Below, piece by piece: positions 23,878 through 34,236 of a DNA stretch of 64,000 nt. The translations under genes and the position numbers were made by a program. Location of the stretch: positions 434,001-498,000 of the forward strand of contig JADLZK010008803.1 of assembly GCA_015847255.1 (NCBI GenBank). The letters run 5' to 3'. The notes under the pieces were generated by a model. The model did not search any database, was not told the origin of the DNA, and was given only the letters and a program-made list of their open reading frames with translations. Origin of the DNA: Hyparrhenia diplandra. Its lineage: Eukaryota > Streptophyta > Magnoliopsida > Poales > Poaceae. Numbering within the stretch: the first letter of the stretch is position 1; every line of letters begins with the position of its first letter.

Positions 23878-24819
23878 TCATACGCACTTGTCATATGAAT
23901 ATGAACCTCATACATCTAATCATGTTTATCATATATAAATGTCCAAGTTAGATCTATGCAAGTCGCATCCGCATGTATTAGGAAGTTACGTTGATGGGAT
24001 TTGGAAGATATTTTCCCTATCTTAAACTAATAAAAAAAATATAAACAAATATTCCTCGGATAATCTTATAAGAGTTGTTGGGGAATCGACCTTGGATAAT
24101 GCTATCCCCTCTATCTCTATGTCGCATAGCCTCCGGTGTTTTGGGTAATTGGGTTTGCATATAGTTTGTCAGGATGCTAGTAAGCTTTATGGTGGATAGC
24201 TTTCGGGGAAAAGTCACGGAGATGTTTTCGGCGGGGCTAACTGTGAAGACAAAGACTCTGAAGAAGGATTAACCATGAAGAACGAAGATGGATGGCCACC
24301 TTTTGAAGAATCTTCAGTCGGTGTTTGATCAAGCGAAGTGTGATGTCGACCTAGGAGGTTCTGGATATGGATCAGACCATTCACGCGAAGACCAAGTCCA
24401 TGATCATGATAGCCGTGTAGGAGTTAGGGTGGATAGAGTTATAGGAATAGAGGCCCAATACAACCAATATTCCACCAATTCTATTCTCTTACAACGATAG
24501 ACCAACAGGGATGGATCTAGAAAAAATGAGGCATCGATGTCATTGTAAAATCATAAGTCATCTCTCTCACAAGAATTAGTGTTTACAAGGTAATTTGTTC
24601 AAACTTATTGTTGTTAGATGATAGCAATGCTTGAACCGTAGCTCACACGCACTTCCCGTTAAGTACTTTTCACCAAAGGATGGTAATATTGTGATCAACA
24701 GTTGTGACCATTGTGCGTGAGTGGAAGCTCCAGATGACGTTTCCAACGGGTCACGGGGTCGCCGCGCGCTGTGCCTGTGACAGTTCGGTTCCTCCACGGC
24801 TGCGCGTGTAGGCATTTGA

Positions 24820-25115
24820 AACCGAGATTCGAGCCCAAACCACTCGCCACTTAGGCCCGAACATGCTACCCAAAGCGGCCCATGTGTGTGTACCGCGCAA
24901 ACTCAGAGTCCAGCCCAGTTCATTGTCTGCAACTCCAACCGGAGCAGCAGCGGAGTTGCTAAAAAAAAAAAGCAACGACGTGCGGCGGCGCCGGGAACCC
25001 ATGAGCACGCGCTACGGCGTACGGCGGCCGGGTGCTGGGCGACGGCCTCGGGAAGCGAACGCCTTACGGCGTGGCTCGTTCGGCGTACTCCGCTCTGCTC
25101 GCAAGGTGAAGTACT
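24820..25115. repeat. Array module P, copy 4
   Basis: It starts 'accgagattcgagcccaaac' and contains 'gctacccaaagcggcccat', 'cccagttcattgtctgcaac', 'cggcgccgggaacccatgag' and 'gtactccgctctgctcgcaa'. It is nearest to copy 6 at 53,905, which confirms that 23.1-25.1 kb and 43.7-54.2 kb are paralogous. Confidence 0.75.
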
Positions 25116-26403
25116 GCCTTCAGGGCTACCTGTCTGCGCAAAGCTGAAACTATCGAATCAAATGGAAGAATCTTTGTTTTCAGGTTTCCCTTGTTGCTCG
25201 CCTCTCTTGTACAATTTGAAATGCGAGATGAGTTCTGTTCTCTGCGATGGAAAACACTTCAATTGTTATTGGGACGCATCAAGCTCGCACCGGCGGGAGG
25301 GCGGCGGCGCTCGGACGGCCGAGGGTCACGTCACATCCAGGCAGCGCGCTGCGCTCTAGAGGTATGTACCTAGTGCTGAGAAGGTCTTCGGAGGCAGGGC
25401 TGCTGCTGCCCAATCCCTGTCCTTGGCTCCTTGCCATCAAAGTTTGGCTCTAGCAGAGTAGCAGTTGCAGGATATTAGTAGATCTGCTCCCTCACTTCGT
25501 TTACTCAGTTACCACATCAATTCTCAGACATTTTATACAGAGTAAATGTTATAAATGCAGTCACACAATCTCTCAGAATTCAGAAACACATAGAGTCACA
25601 TTATAACTCAACAAATCAACATAGTCCAGTTGCTAAGCACTCTCAGTACAGTTTATTTCAGTACAGATTATTCTGCGCCTCCACTGATATGATCCATTGA
25701 GTGGAGCACATGGGCTAAATGCCAATAACTATGAAATGTGCTAATCTTGCTGGCTGGCTGCTGCTGCTGGAGCTGTTCGATTGCAAGTTTGAAGCTGTGT
25801 CTGTTTATTCCAATCATTTGTTGAAATTATCAACTCAAATGGAAGACTTAGTTTTACATTTCATTTTGCTTGTATAATTTCGAATGCAACATGATATCAG
25901 TTTGTCGCAACTGCCATGGAAAACACACGACACACCAATATCAGATGACCGGATGGTTATATCATGTTCTTATTACAAACTACTATTGGACTCGAACTAA
26001 TAAGAGTCTCCCCTTCCAAATAGAATCTATGCTACTGCTACTTTTCTTTGAGCGTGTACTGTAGAAACAAACTATGTTAACGTTGACAAATGACAAGCAA
26101 CCAATCAATAATAATTATTCCATTCTGCAGCTTGTTGTGTCCACACCAATTTCACCATCCCTCAATTGCTTCAGCTCTAAAGTTCTTGGATCAAAGATTA
26201 CTTATTGAACCCCTAATGCCGAGCCGTGCTCGGGGCCATTTATCGATCTTCTGGAAGTGAAAATACCGAGATCCCACCAAGTTTGGCACTGGTAAATTGG
26301 TAATACAATTACAAAGTTGTAGCAACTGTTTGTTTCTCGTCTCAATTACATCAATCGCTTGTTTGAAAACCCATGCACATTATCGTAGCCCACTTCTATT
26401 GAT
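25116..26403. other. Spacer and 3' flank of gene 4
   Basis: A degenerate Q-like segment lies at about 25,142-25,230 and a good Q copy at about 25,795-25,900. After that the sequence follows the common 3' flank of the LRR genes. Between them (25,250-25,790) I see nothing recognisable. Confidence 0.5.
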
Positions 26404-28555
26404 TTATGTTAGCCAAAGTACCGGATAATACAATCGATCATATAGCACTCCCACTCCAAAGAAAAGACCGAAGGTGATTGCGAACATGACCTTGCTGCCA
26501 ACTTGGTTTTCATAGACAATGGACACAGGACCTTCCTCCGCTGAAATCGCATTGGTGAATAAGCATAGGACCACAGAGCTTTGGGTTGCCATCAAAGCTG
26601 GAGTTTGTAAATGTACTAAAGCGGCCTGTGGTTGGCACAGGCCCTTCTAGGTTATTGAAAGAAACATTGAATTCAGTAAGGAAGTGTAGATTGTTTAGCG
26701 CTGCAGGATTCCACCCGTTAGATGGTTGCTTGATAAATCTAGCACCAGCAAGTTTGTGAGGTTGCAGATCGATTGGGGGATATCTCCATATAATTTGTTG
26801 AAGCTCAAATTAAGTGAAAGGAGCTCTTTTAAGAGACTGATCTCTGGAGGGATCATACCAATGAAGTTATTGTTAGCCCGATTGAGCACTTTTGGAAAAG
26901 CATTCACCTTGCGGTATTGAAGTGATGTGCCAAAATAAAATGTTCTTTGCAAAGACTCTTGGAACCAAAGATGCCGCAGTCTTCTTTGATTTTAGCATCG
27001 ACATTTCGTTAATCTTTGTAGGAATTTCCCAGTCAATCTGTTATTTGACATGTCTAGATAGAACAGAAGTTTAAGCTGGCGATCCGGTCGGGAATTGGCC
27101 CGATTAGTTGATTGCTAGACAAAACTAACATCCGCAAATTTGTTAGCCGACAACCAATAAGGTATTTTCCCCAACAATGAGCATCCACTTAAGGAAAGAA
27201 CCTGAAGATTCTCAAAACCATCAATGCTTTCATCATCTGGCATGGCCTCGTTCATGAAGTTGAGCCCAATAAGGAGGGTGGTGAGGTTTTGGATCTCTTT
27301 AGTATCGAAGTGCATTTGCCAAATTCGCAAAACCGTTGCCGTTAGTGAAAGGAATGAAAGTGACTTCGCATTGCCTAGTCCCTTTGATAACCTGCCCTTG
27401 GAAATTATTATAAGATAGACCTTAGCCAGCTTAATTTGTGGCATGAGTATATGCTTTCGGAATTTGCCCTTTGGTTGTTCCGCCAAAGATCTAAGATTGT
27501 TAGATTGGGTAAATTAAAGAAATTGACCTTGGTGAGTTCTCCATTGAAATTGTTTCTCTTGAGGTCGATGGTTGTGATATTTGTACAGTTGCTCAGGTTG
27601 GATGGCAACTCCCCGGACATGTTATTATAGCCCAAATGAAGTTCCCGCAATCTCTTGAGATGAACTATGGAATCAGGTACCTTTCCGCTGAAATTATTTT
27701 CTCCAAGATCAAGGATAACCAGATTAGTGAGTTTGGCTATATGTGTGCCGTTAAGTATTCCATGTAATCCGTTGCTGGAAAAAGAGAGATGCTCCAACAA
27801 GGTAGCATTGAAGAGTTCATCCGGGAGAATCCCACTCGAGGTGGTTGTGGCAAGCCTTGAGCACTTCGAGCATGGAGCAACCATCGAGTCCTGGGGGGAT
27901 ACCGCCACCGAGGTTGTTGTAAAATGCAGTTCAAGGACGTAAAAGTTTGGTGATATGTTACATAAATGACTTGGAATCGCCCCTTAAAAGCTGTTGTTCG
28001 GCATTGAGCACCACTAGATTCTCCATCCCCTTCCATGTTGTTGATATAAACTGCCCTGAAAACAAGTTGCTTGAGATGTTAAGTACCTTTAGGGGTAGGC
28101 CGGAGGTCGAAGATGGTAGATCCCGCAAGTCTCCACCGATCTGGTTAAAGCTGATGTCGAGGATAATGATGCTGCTGGATGACACCAATTCCGAGGGCAG
28201 GTCACCGGACAAATAATTGTAGGACAAGTTAAGGTGCTGCAAGCGGGTGAGATTGCCAAGAGACGTGATGGTCCCTTCAAGGCCTCTAGATGGTAGAGAG
28301 ACCTCGGTGACCGTCTTGTTTCCATTGGGGGGTGACCCCTTCCCATTTGCAACAATGAGTGCCTTCTTGCCATGACTTGGCGAGATCAGAATTCTTCGAG
28401 AGGCCAGCAAGGAACTGAAGGAGAGATGCCTTCTCCTGCTCCGTGCAAGAGCTGATGGGGGTGGCCCAGGAGAGCAGCAGCACAAGAGAAACAGCAAGAA
28501 CAGGTAGGGGTAAACTAATGTTGTATTTCTTGTATGAAAAATGGAGTGGCTGCAT
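26404..28555 (-). pseudogene. LRR receptor-like protein gene 4, frame-broken
   Basis: The start at 28,555 (MQPLHFSYKKYN) is followed by a signal core LPVLAVSLVLLLSWATP and a CTEQEKASLLQFLAGL cap. The next frame carries GNLTRLQHLNLSYNYLSGDL and a SSSIIILDISFNQIGGDL repeat. FNATLLEHLSFSSNGLHG with eight further LRR pieces lies in 27,908-27,408. NFMNEAMPDDESIDGFENL marks the island region near 27,260. SICNLTNLLVLDLSSNHLTG is near 26,740. The end has YENQVGSK, the membrane segment VMFAITFGLFFGVGVLYD, and a shifted tail to 26,404. There is no kinase. Several breaks read CG where paralogues read CTG: 27,305 (TATCGAAG against TATCTGAAG in gene 1), near 27,973 (GAATCGCCC), near 27,995 (GTTCGGCATTG), and two in the last 30 bp. 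Confidence 0.85.
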
Positions 28556-29056
28556 GGCTTCCTATTGAAACTAGCATGGAAACCAGACGCTTAACTTGTG
28601 CCCAACTAGACAAAGTTATAATATGGTGTAACCGGGGAAGAACATAAGGTAGACGAAAGAAGAGGCTGCTGGTTCCATCTTGCTGATCCCTTCTAGTAGT
28701 GTCCACCACAAAGAAAAATAGATGCAAGGATTAGATGGTACAACAAAGTCTTCATTATGATTCTATTATATGCAATAGACACAGCAGCTCGCTTGATCAC
28801 ACCTAGATGTTTCTTTGGTGGCTGCCTGCTGTGGTCCACTAGGAACCAACTGACGAAGCTTCCTAGCCGTACAAAATATTTGCCTCTGTCCAAGTGTCCA
28901 GTCATCATTGAATCAATCCTTGTTGAGTTTCTACAGTCTGCTGGACCTGTATGAATATAAGTATATAACCTGTACGATTCACATGTTATTATCTTTTTAT
29001 TGACTATAAAATATAGCACACGTGCATTGCATGGAAATCAAGCAGGTTCGAAAACA
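28556..29056. repeat. Upstream region of gene 4, part a (repeated at 29,925-30,080)
   Basis: The stretch 'agctcgcttgatcacaccta' through 'tgagtttctacagtctgctg' (about 28,785-28,945) is repeated at about 29,930-30,075. It also aligns with the gene 2 upstream region near 17,410-17,590. The Mutator-type element lies between the two copies. It is probably the promoter side of gene 4. Confidence 0.65.
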
Positions 29057-29065
29057 AAATATGAA

Positions 29066-29833
29066 AGAAAAAAGTCTACTTCACCCTCCCCCAACTATGG
29101 GGGTGGATCACATAACCCCCAACTATGAAACCGGACATCCCTGCCTCCCCTGAACTTTTCAAAACCGTGTAAATTAACCCCCGCAGGTGGTTTTGGACGG
29201 CAGTATTGCTACAGTAACCGCGGAGTTGCTACATTGACCGTGGGCTTGCTACAGTAAATCGGTTTTGCCTTTGCCTTTTTATTTAATTCGAATGAATCTT
29301 TGAAAAATTATAGTAAATCACAGAAAAATCCTAAAATGAAAAATCCAATTTTGTTGGACTCCACATGAGTAGATCTACATAGTAAACATATAATATGGTA
29401 TGCTTTAGTACAAAGTTTTTGCTATGAAGGTTTTGCCTTTTTATTTCTTATTTATTTGGCTGAATCTTTAAAAATTATAGTAAACTATAGAAAAAATCAT
29501 AAAATAGAAAATTCAATTTTGTTAGACTCCACATGAGCATATCTATACAAGAAACATATAATATGATATACTTTAGTACAAAATTTTTTGTTGTAGCTTT
29601 AGATCTATGCTTTTCTATAATTAATTAAAATAATTCATAGCTGCAACTTCTATAATTATTTTGTTGGACTAAGGCAGACCATATTATATGTCCACTGTGC
29701 AGCTTCTATACCGTGGTTACTGTAGCAATACCGCTGAGGGGGTAATTTAGGACGGTTTTGAAAAGTTCGGGGTAGGATGTCCGGTTTCATAGTTGGGGTG
29801 GGGTGGGGGGTGGGTTTGAAGTAGACTTTTTCC
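29066..29833. mobile_element. Mutator-type non-autonomous DNA transposon, second family member
   Basis: The left end AGAAAAAAGTCTAC pairs with the right end GTAGACTTTTTCC (one length difference in the A run). A perfect 9-bp TSD AAATATGAA lies at 29,057-29,065 and 29,834-29,842. Subterminal 'gctacagtaaccgcgg' and interior 'acatgagtagatctacat' units are shared with the element at 987-2,412. It is 768 bp and non-coding. Confidence 0.88.
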
Positions 29834-29842
29834 AAATATGAA

Positions 29843-30636
29843 ACATGACACGTGGGATCTTGTTCTGTCGTTAGGATCATGGTACGAGAAATAAAATGGT
29901 GAAAACAACTTGCAAAACAGACAAACTAGCTCGCTTGTTCACACCTACATGTTCCATTGGTGGCTACCTGCTATGGTCCACTAGGAATCCAAGGACCAAG
30001 CTTCCTGGCCGTACAAAATATTTGCCTCTGTCCAGTCATCATTGAATCAATTCTTGTTGAGTTTCTACAGTCTGCTGTGATTTACCATCAGACCGTTGAT
30101 CTGACATCACTTGTCCTACTAGCTTCACTTAAACAACCAGTTGTTGTAACCTCAGTCGTTAGTGCTAACAAATCTAAGACAAAAATAAATTAATTAATTA
30201 AAATCACTAATTGATGCGCCCTTTTTGTTGAGCAGGAAAAGGTGCGTATCTCTGAAAGCCACATTTGCCGAAGATCTGCAAGACCCGATTGGTGTGAGAG
30301 AGTATGCAATGCGCATGATTTTGAGAGGCACCTACAATTTAGAGCAATCATCGGGTTGACGGTCAAGGTGTGTACATTGTTTGGAGTTTGGACTTAGGCG
30401 CAAGTGGAGGCAAGAAAAATAAGAGAGCAATTGAGGTGGTGGGTGACAGGGCGAGCGCGACCTGCCAGAACTGGTGGCTGGTGCTTTGGCCTGGGGTGTT
30501 TACATTCTGTTATCCTTGCTGCTGATTCAGTGATGTGTATGGCTATTATCCATGGCCCAGGTTCCAGAGACGCTTGCATGATGGATCTTTGGTCCTCGGC
30601 TTGTGTTGCTGACCGGAATTCAAAAGCGCTGGAAGT
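29843..30636. repeat. Upstream region of gene 4, part b
   Basis: This continues the homology to gene 2 upstream DNA: 'gatgcgccctttttgttgag', 'gaagatctgcaaga', 'agcaatcatcggg' and 'ggaggcaagaaaaataag' align with about 17,995-18,240. 'ccatggcccaggttccagag' aligns with about 18,330. It ends where the LINE inserted. No gene is seen. Confidence 0.6.
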
Positions 30637-30647
30637 AACAGCCATGG

Positions 30648-33536
30648 ACTCTTCGATTACTTAGAAGAGTATAGACCTCTTTCCACTGCGGAGTTTCAGG
30701 TGCGGCGGGCGGCACAGCAAGAACTTCAAGCGGCCATCTTAGCAAAAGCCACTTACTGGAAGCAACGAAGCAAGCAAAAGGCAATTCGTGACCGTGACTC
30801 CAACACGGCCTTTCACCATGCTCATGCAACTCGGCGCATGCGTCAGAACTTCATAAGAACAGTCCGGGTAAATGGAGAAGACATTGTCAACCATGACGGT
30901 AAGACCAAGGCGCTCACAGAATTCTTCAAGTCCATCGTCGGCGTTCCTGGGTCCTCGGTGCCTGCTGACCTTGATGGGCTATACGAGGGAAGGACGCAGC
31001 CGGGCAATGGCCTGATCGAGCCTTTCTCTGAATCGGAGGCAAAACTAGCATTGCAGTCCATGAACACCAACAGCGCGCCGGGCCCGGATGGTTTTGGACC
31101 GGCATTTTACAGGGCGACCTGGGCATCAGTTAAGGACAGCATCATGGAGTTCCTCTCAGCCTTCTACCGAGGTGAGGCACGGCTGGAGTGTATAAACCGC
31201 TCACACATGGTGCTCATTCCAAAGAAGCCAGGGGCCGTGGACGTTGATGCATTCAGACCTATCAGTTTGCAAAACTGCTCGCTCAAGATTCTGTCAAAGA
31301 TTCTCACCTCAAGGCTGCAACTTGAGATCCCCAACCTCATTGACTTAAACCAGACTGGTTTCATTAGAGGCAGGTCGATCGCAGACACATTTGGTTTTGC
31401 AGCGGAGCTTGTTCAAATTTGTCACAAGAGGAAGAAGCCGGCCTTAGTCATAAAGCTCGATTTTGCCAAAGCATTCGACACTGTTAATTGGGAGGGGCTG
31501 TTCAGTGTGTTGCGGGCTAGAAAGTTCAGTGAAGTTTGGGTTGGCTGGATGCGAACTAAACTCAGTACCTCCAAATCAGCTGTGCTTGTTAATGGCTGCC
31601 CGGGCCCGTGGATAACCTACAAAAGAGGACTGCGTCAGGGGGACCCGATCTCCCCTTACCTGTTCTTGCTGGTGGCTGAGACCCTGCAGTGCCTGATCAG
31701 AAGCTGTGACAACATCCACCACCCAACCGAGGAGAGCCTCCCTTGTGCCGTCCTCCAATATGCCGAAGACACCCTCATCGTGCTCAAAGGAGACTTGCAT
31801 GGTGCGAGCAGCCTCAAAGCAGTGCTAGACCAGTTTGCTTCTCTCTCGGGGTTGCATATCAACTACGGCAAGAGCACCTTAGTTCCTATTCACATGGAAG
31901 AAAGTGAAGTTGATAGGTGTGTTCAGGCCATTGGGTGCCGCAGGGAAGGTTTTTCCCAGCCATACTTGGGCCTGCCTTTGTCTATCCACAAGCTACCCCA
32001 ATCGGCCTTTGCCCCTTACTTACAGAAGACTGACAGATACCTGGGCTCATGGCAAGCACAATTGCTGAACCCAATGGGAAGAACAGTGTTGGTTAACTTT
32101 GTCCTGGACAGCCACTTGGTCTACTTCATGAGTTCCCTTCAGTTACCGCCGGCCATCATCCAGCAGCTTGATAGAAGAAGGAGAGCTTTCCTTTGGTCTG
32201 GAGACAAAACAGGGAAATCCTCGCCGGCCTCCTGCCTAGTTGCATGGACCAACGTCTGTGTACCAAAGGAGCTTGGCGGCCTCGGGATCAAAGACATGGG
32301 AACACAGAACATCTGCTTACTGTTGAAGCTCCTGCACAGGCTACACAGCCCGCAATCCTCGGCTTGGGCTCAGTGGGTGCGTGCCCGTGCCTCAGTCTCC
32401 AACCTCAAGGGTGACATTCATGGCGACCACTGGGAGGTCCTGCGCTCCCTGCTACCTTTGTACCAAGCCATCACAGCGGTCACACTCGGCAACGGGGAAA
32501 CATGCTCGTTTTGGCTGGATGTTTGGAGTGGAGATAAATCCTTGGCAGACAGATACCCGGCCTTGTTCAGTCATTGCACACACAAGGACGCGACGGTGCG
32601 TGAGATGGTGGAAACCGGCATTCAGCATACTCTAGTGCCAAGCCTATCATCACGAGCCTCCCAAGACCTAGCACTTGTCCATGAGCTGCTTGCTTCAACC
32701 GTGCTGTCAACAGATTATGATCAGAGGACATCACCTTTCCTCAAGGGCCGATCTGGGCTTGATAGTGGCGCCGTCTACTGCCTGCTTAAAGCCCAAGGCC
32801 ACCCGAGAGACGAAAGAGCAGCTTTCGTGTGGCAGAACTCAGTGCCACCAAGAGTGCAGATGTTCATGTGGCTCTTAGTCAAGAAGAGAATACAGTGGCC
32901 ACTAGCGCGCAGTTCCTCGCCAAAATCAAGCAGATCGCCGACCTGTGGATAGAGGCGGGGGCGCGCCACCTAGGTGAATTAGCAAGTGAGTAATCGCCTT
33001 GTGTAAAAACGACAAGGGAGGCAGGGCCTTTTGTAAATCTTAACCTCCCAAAACGCGCCCGTGCGCGGTGTAAAAACTCTTCTTCTTAAATACAAAGATG
33101 CGCAAATCTTTTGCGTATTCGAGAAATAAAAAAGTGCAGGACTGTCCTGCACAAGAAGCATGTTCTAGTTGACTGCACCTGTGAGGTTTGCCACCAAGAA
33201 GACGAGACCCCGGAACACATTATCAGCGGCTGTGCTTTAGGCAGGAAGTTCTGGGAAAAGCTAAACATGCCACTAATGATCGGCAAAGATGTTAAAGACC
33301 TGCATAACCTCACGCCACAGGGAGGCGTGCCTGTTGAGGAATTCCCAGCGTTCATCGCTCTGTGCTGTTGGGAGCTCTGGAAAGCTAGAAATGCAACCGT
33401 ATTCAGGGGCCAAACCCACGACGCCGACCAGCTCTGCAAAGCCACCGCGGAGCAATGGCGTTTCCGTTTCAAGAAAAAGAAAAAACCGATAGCTGACAGA
33501 TGGTGCCTTCTATTTGAAGCGGCACGGCACAACTAG
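30648..33536 (+). pseudogene. LINE ORF2 reverse transcriptase, damaged (YAED active site)
   Basis: An open frame from about 30,680 to 32,954 covers the reverse transcriptase. Motifs in order are NSAPGPDGFGPAFY, FRPISLQNCSLKILSKIL, TGFIRGRSIADT, KLDFAKAFDTVNW, RGLRQGDPISPYLF and QYAED. The last should be the catalytic YADD; here GAA at 31,765-31,767 puts Glu in place of the first Asp, which probably abolishes activity. The frame then enters the nested LINE tail and stops. The C-terminal zf-RVT region resumes at 33,137 (CRTVLHKKHVL) with a C..C..H..C pattern (CTCEVCHQ, HIISGC), WELWKARNATVF and a stop at 33,536. It acted in target-primed reverse transcription before these changes. Confidence 0.9.
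32897..33120 (+). mobile_element. Short LINE 3' end nested in the LINE
   Basis: This 224-bp piece has a different frame that reads FLAKIKQIADLWIEAGARHL and then a stop, as at the C-terminus of grass LINE ORF2, then a 3' UTR ending 'gcaaatcttttgcgtattc'. Removing it rejoins the host LINE frame from KKRIQ to CRTVLHKK. The flanks GAGAATACAGTG and GAGAAATAAAAAAGTG look like a degenerate TSD with an A-rich tail. Confidence 0.7.
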
Positions 33537-33703
33537 CTATAAGCCTTTCATCCTTTTCTTTTTCAGTCACTGTATACGTGACACCATTGTAATTCCAATG
33601 TACATTACCAAGTGGGCCATTTTGGGGCCAATATAAATACAAATACAGGTGGGGAGCGCCTCTCCCCCGGTGACCTTCAAAAAAAAAAAAAAAACAGCCA
33701 TGG

Positions 33704-34236
33704 TGGAGGTGATTATGTGAAGTGTGAACATGGACTGTCAAAATTATTCATTCAGAAGGTGATGCCAATAATCTTGTGCTCTGTTTGGGTTTACCTGTCA
33801 CCAATAATTTACTTTTCCTCTGTTTGGATTTACCTTCAGGCGAACCACCGCCCAAGTTCCACAGGCAACGGTGGGCGGCGGCACGGGGAACCCATGCGCA
33901 CGCGCTCCGGCATACCCTGGCCGTGGGCTCGAGTTCAGGCAACCAATCAATGGTTCTCACATGCTGTAGCTTCTTGTTACGTCGACACCAATTTCTCCAT
34001 CCTCCAATTGCTTCAACTTAGAGTTCTTGGATCAAACAACACTTATTGAACACCTAATACCAGAGTTGTTCCTGGGGCCATTTATTTGATCTTCTGCAAG
34101 TGAAAATACTGGAGATCGCAGTTTGGACATGGTAAATTGGTAATAACTATTACAAATCTGTAGCAGCTGCTCAGTTATGTCAATTGCTTGTCTGCAAACC
34201 CTGCACTTTATTGTAGCCCATTTCTATTGATTTAGG
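33704..34236. other. Spacer with module P copy 5 and 3' flank of gene 5
   Basis: Module P copy 5 is partial (33,836-33,955), with 'aggcgaaccaccgccc' and 'cacggggaacccatgcgca'. After it the sequence joins the shared 3' flank ('caattgcttcaact', 'agttcttggatcaaa'). Block Q is absent here, so this unit has an internal deletion relative to the gene 3 unit. Confidence 0.6.

Larger units (their letters stand above)
23141..24730. repeat. Segmental duplication, copy 1 (copy 2 spread over 43,663-53,760)
   Basis: This segment aligns with 43,663-43,698, 50,022-51,010 and 52,319-52,808, plus a short match at 53,746. Shared landmarks include 'aagtagacacgataatg', 'atgatgtactc', 'ttggataatgctatcccctc', 'gatggatggccacctttt' and 'gatagcaatgcttgaaccg'. 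It lacks the gypsy element and solo LTR that interrupt copy 2, so it shows the pre-insertion state. It contains a Stowaway element with a Tourist element nested inside. No gene is seen. Confidence 0.85.
30648..33692 (+). mobile_element. L1-type LINE, 5'-truncated, with poly(A) tail
   Basis: A perfect 11-bp duplication AACAGCCATGG flanks it (30,637-30,647 and 33,693-33,703), and an A run ends it. Only the reverse-transcriptase part of ORF2 onward is present. ORF1 and the endonuclease are absent, as is usual for 5'-truncated LINEs. The 3' UTR (33,537-33,677) is followed by 'gtgaccttc' and the A run. A fragment of another LINE is nested at 32,897-33,120. Confidence 0.92.
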
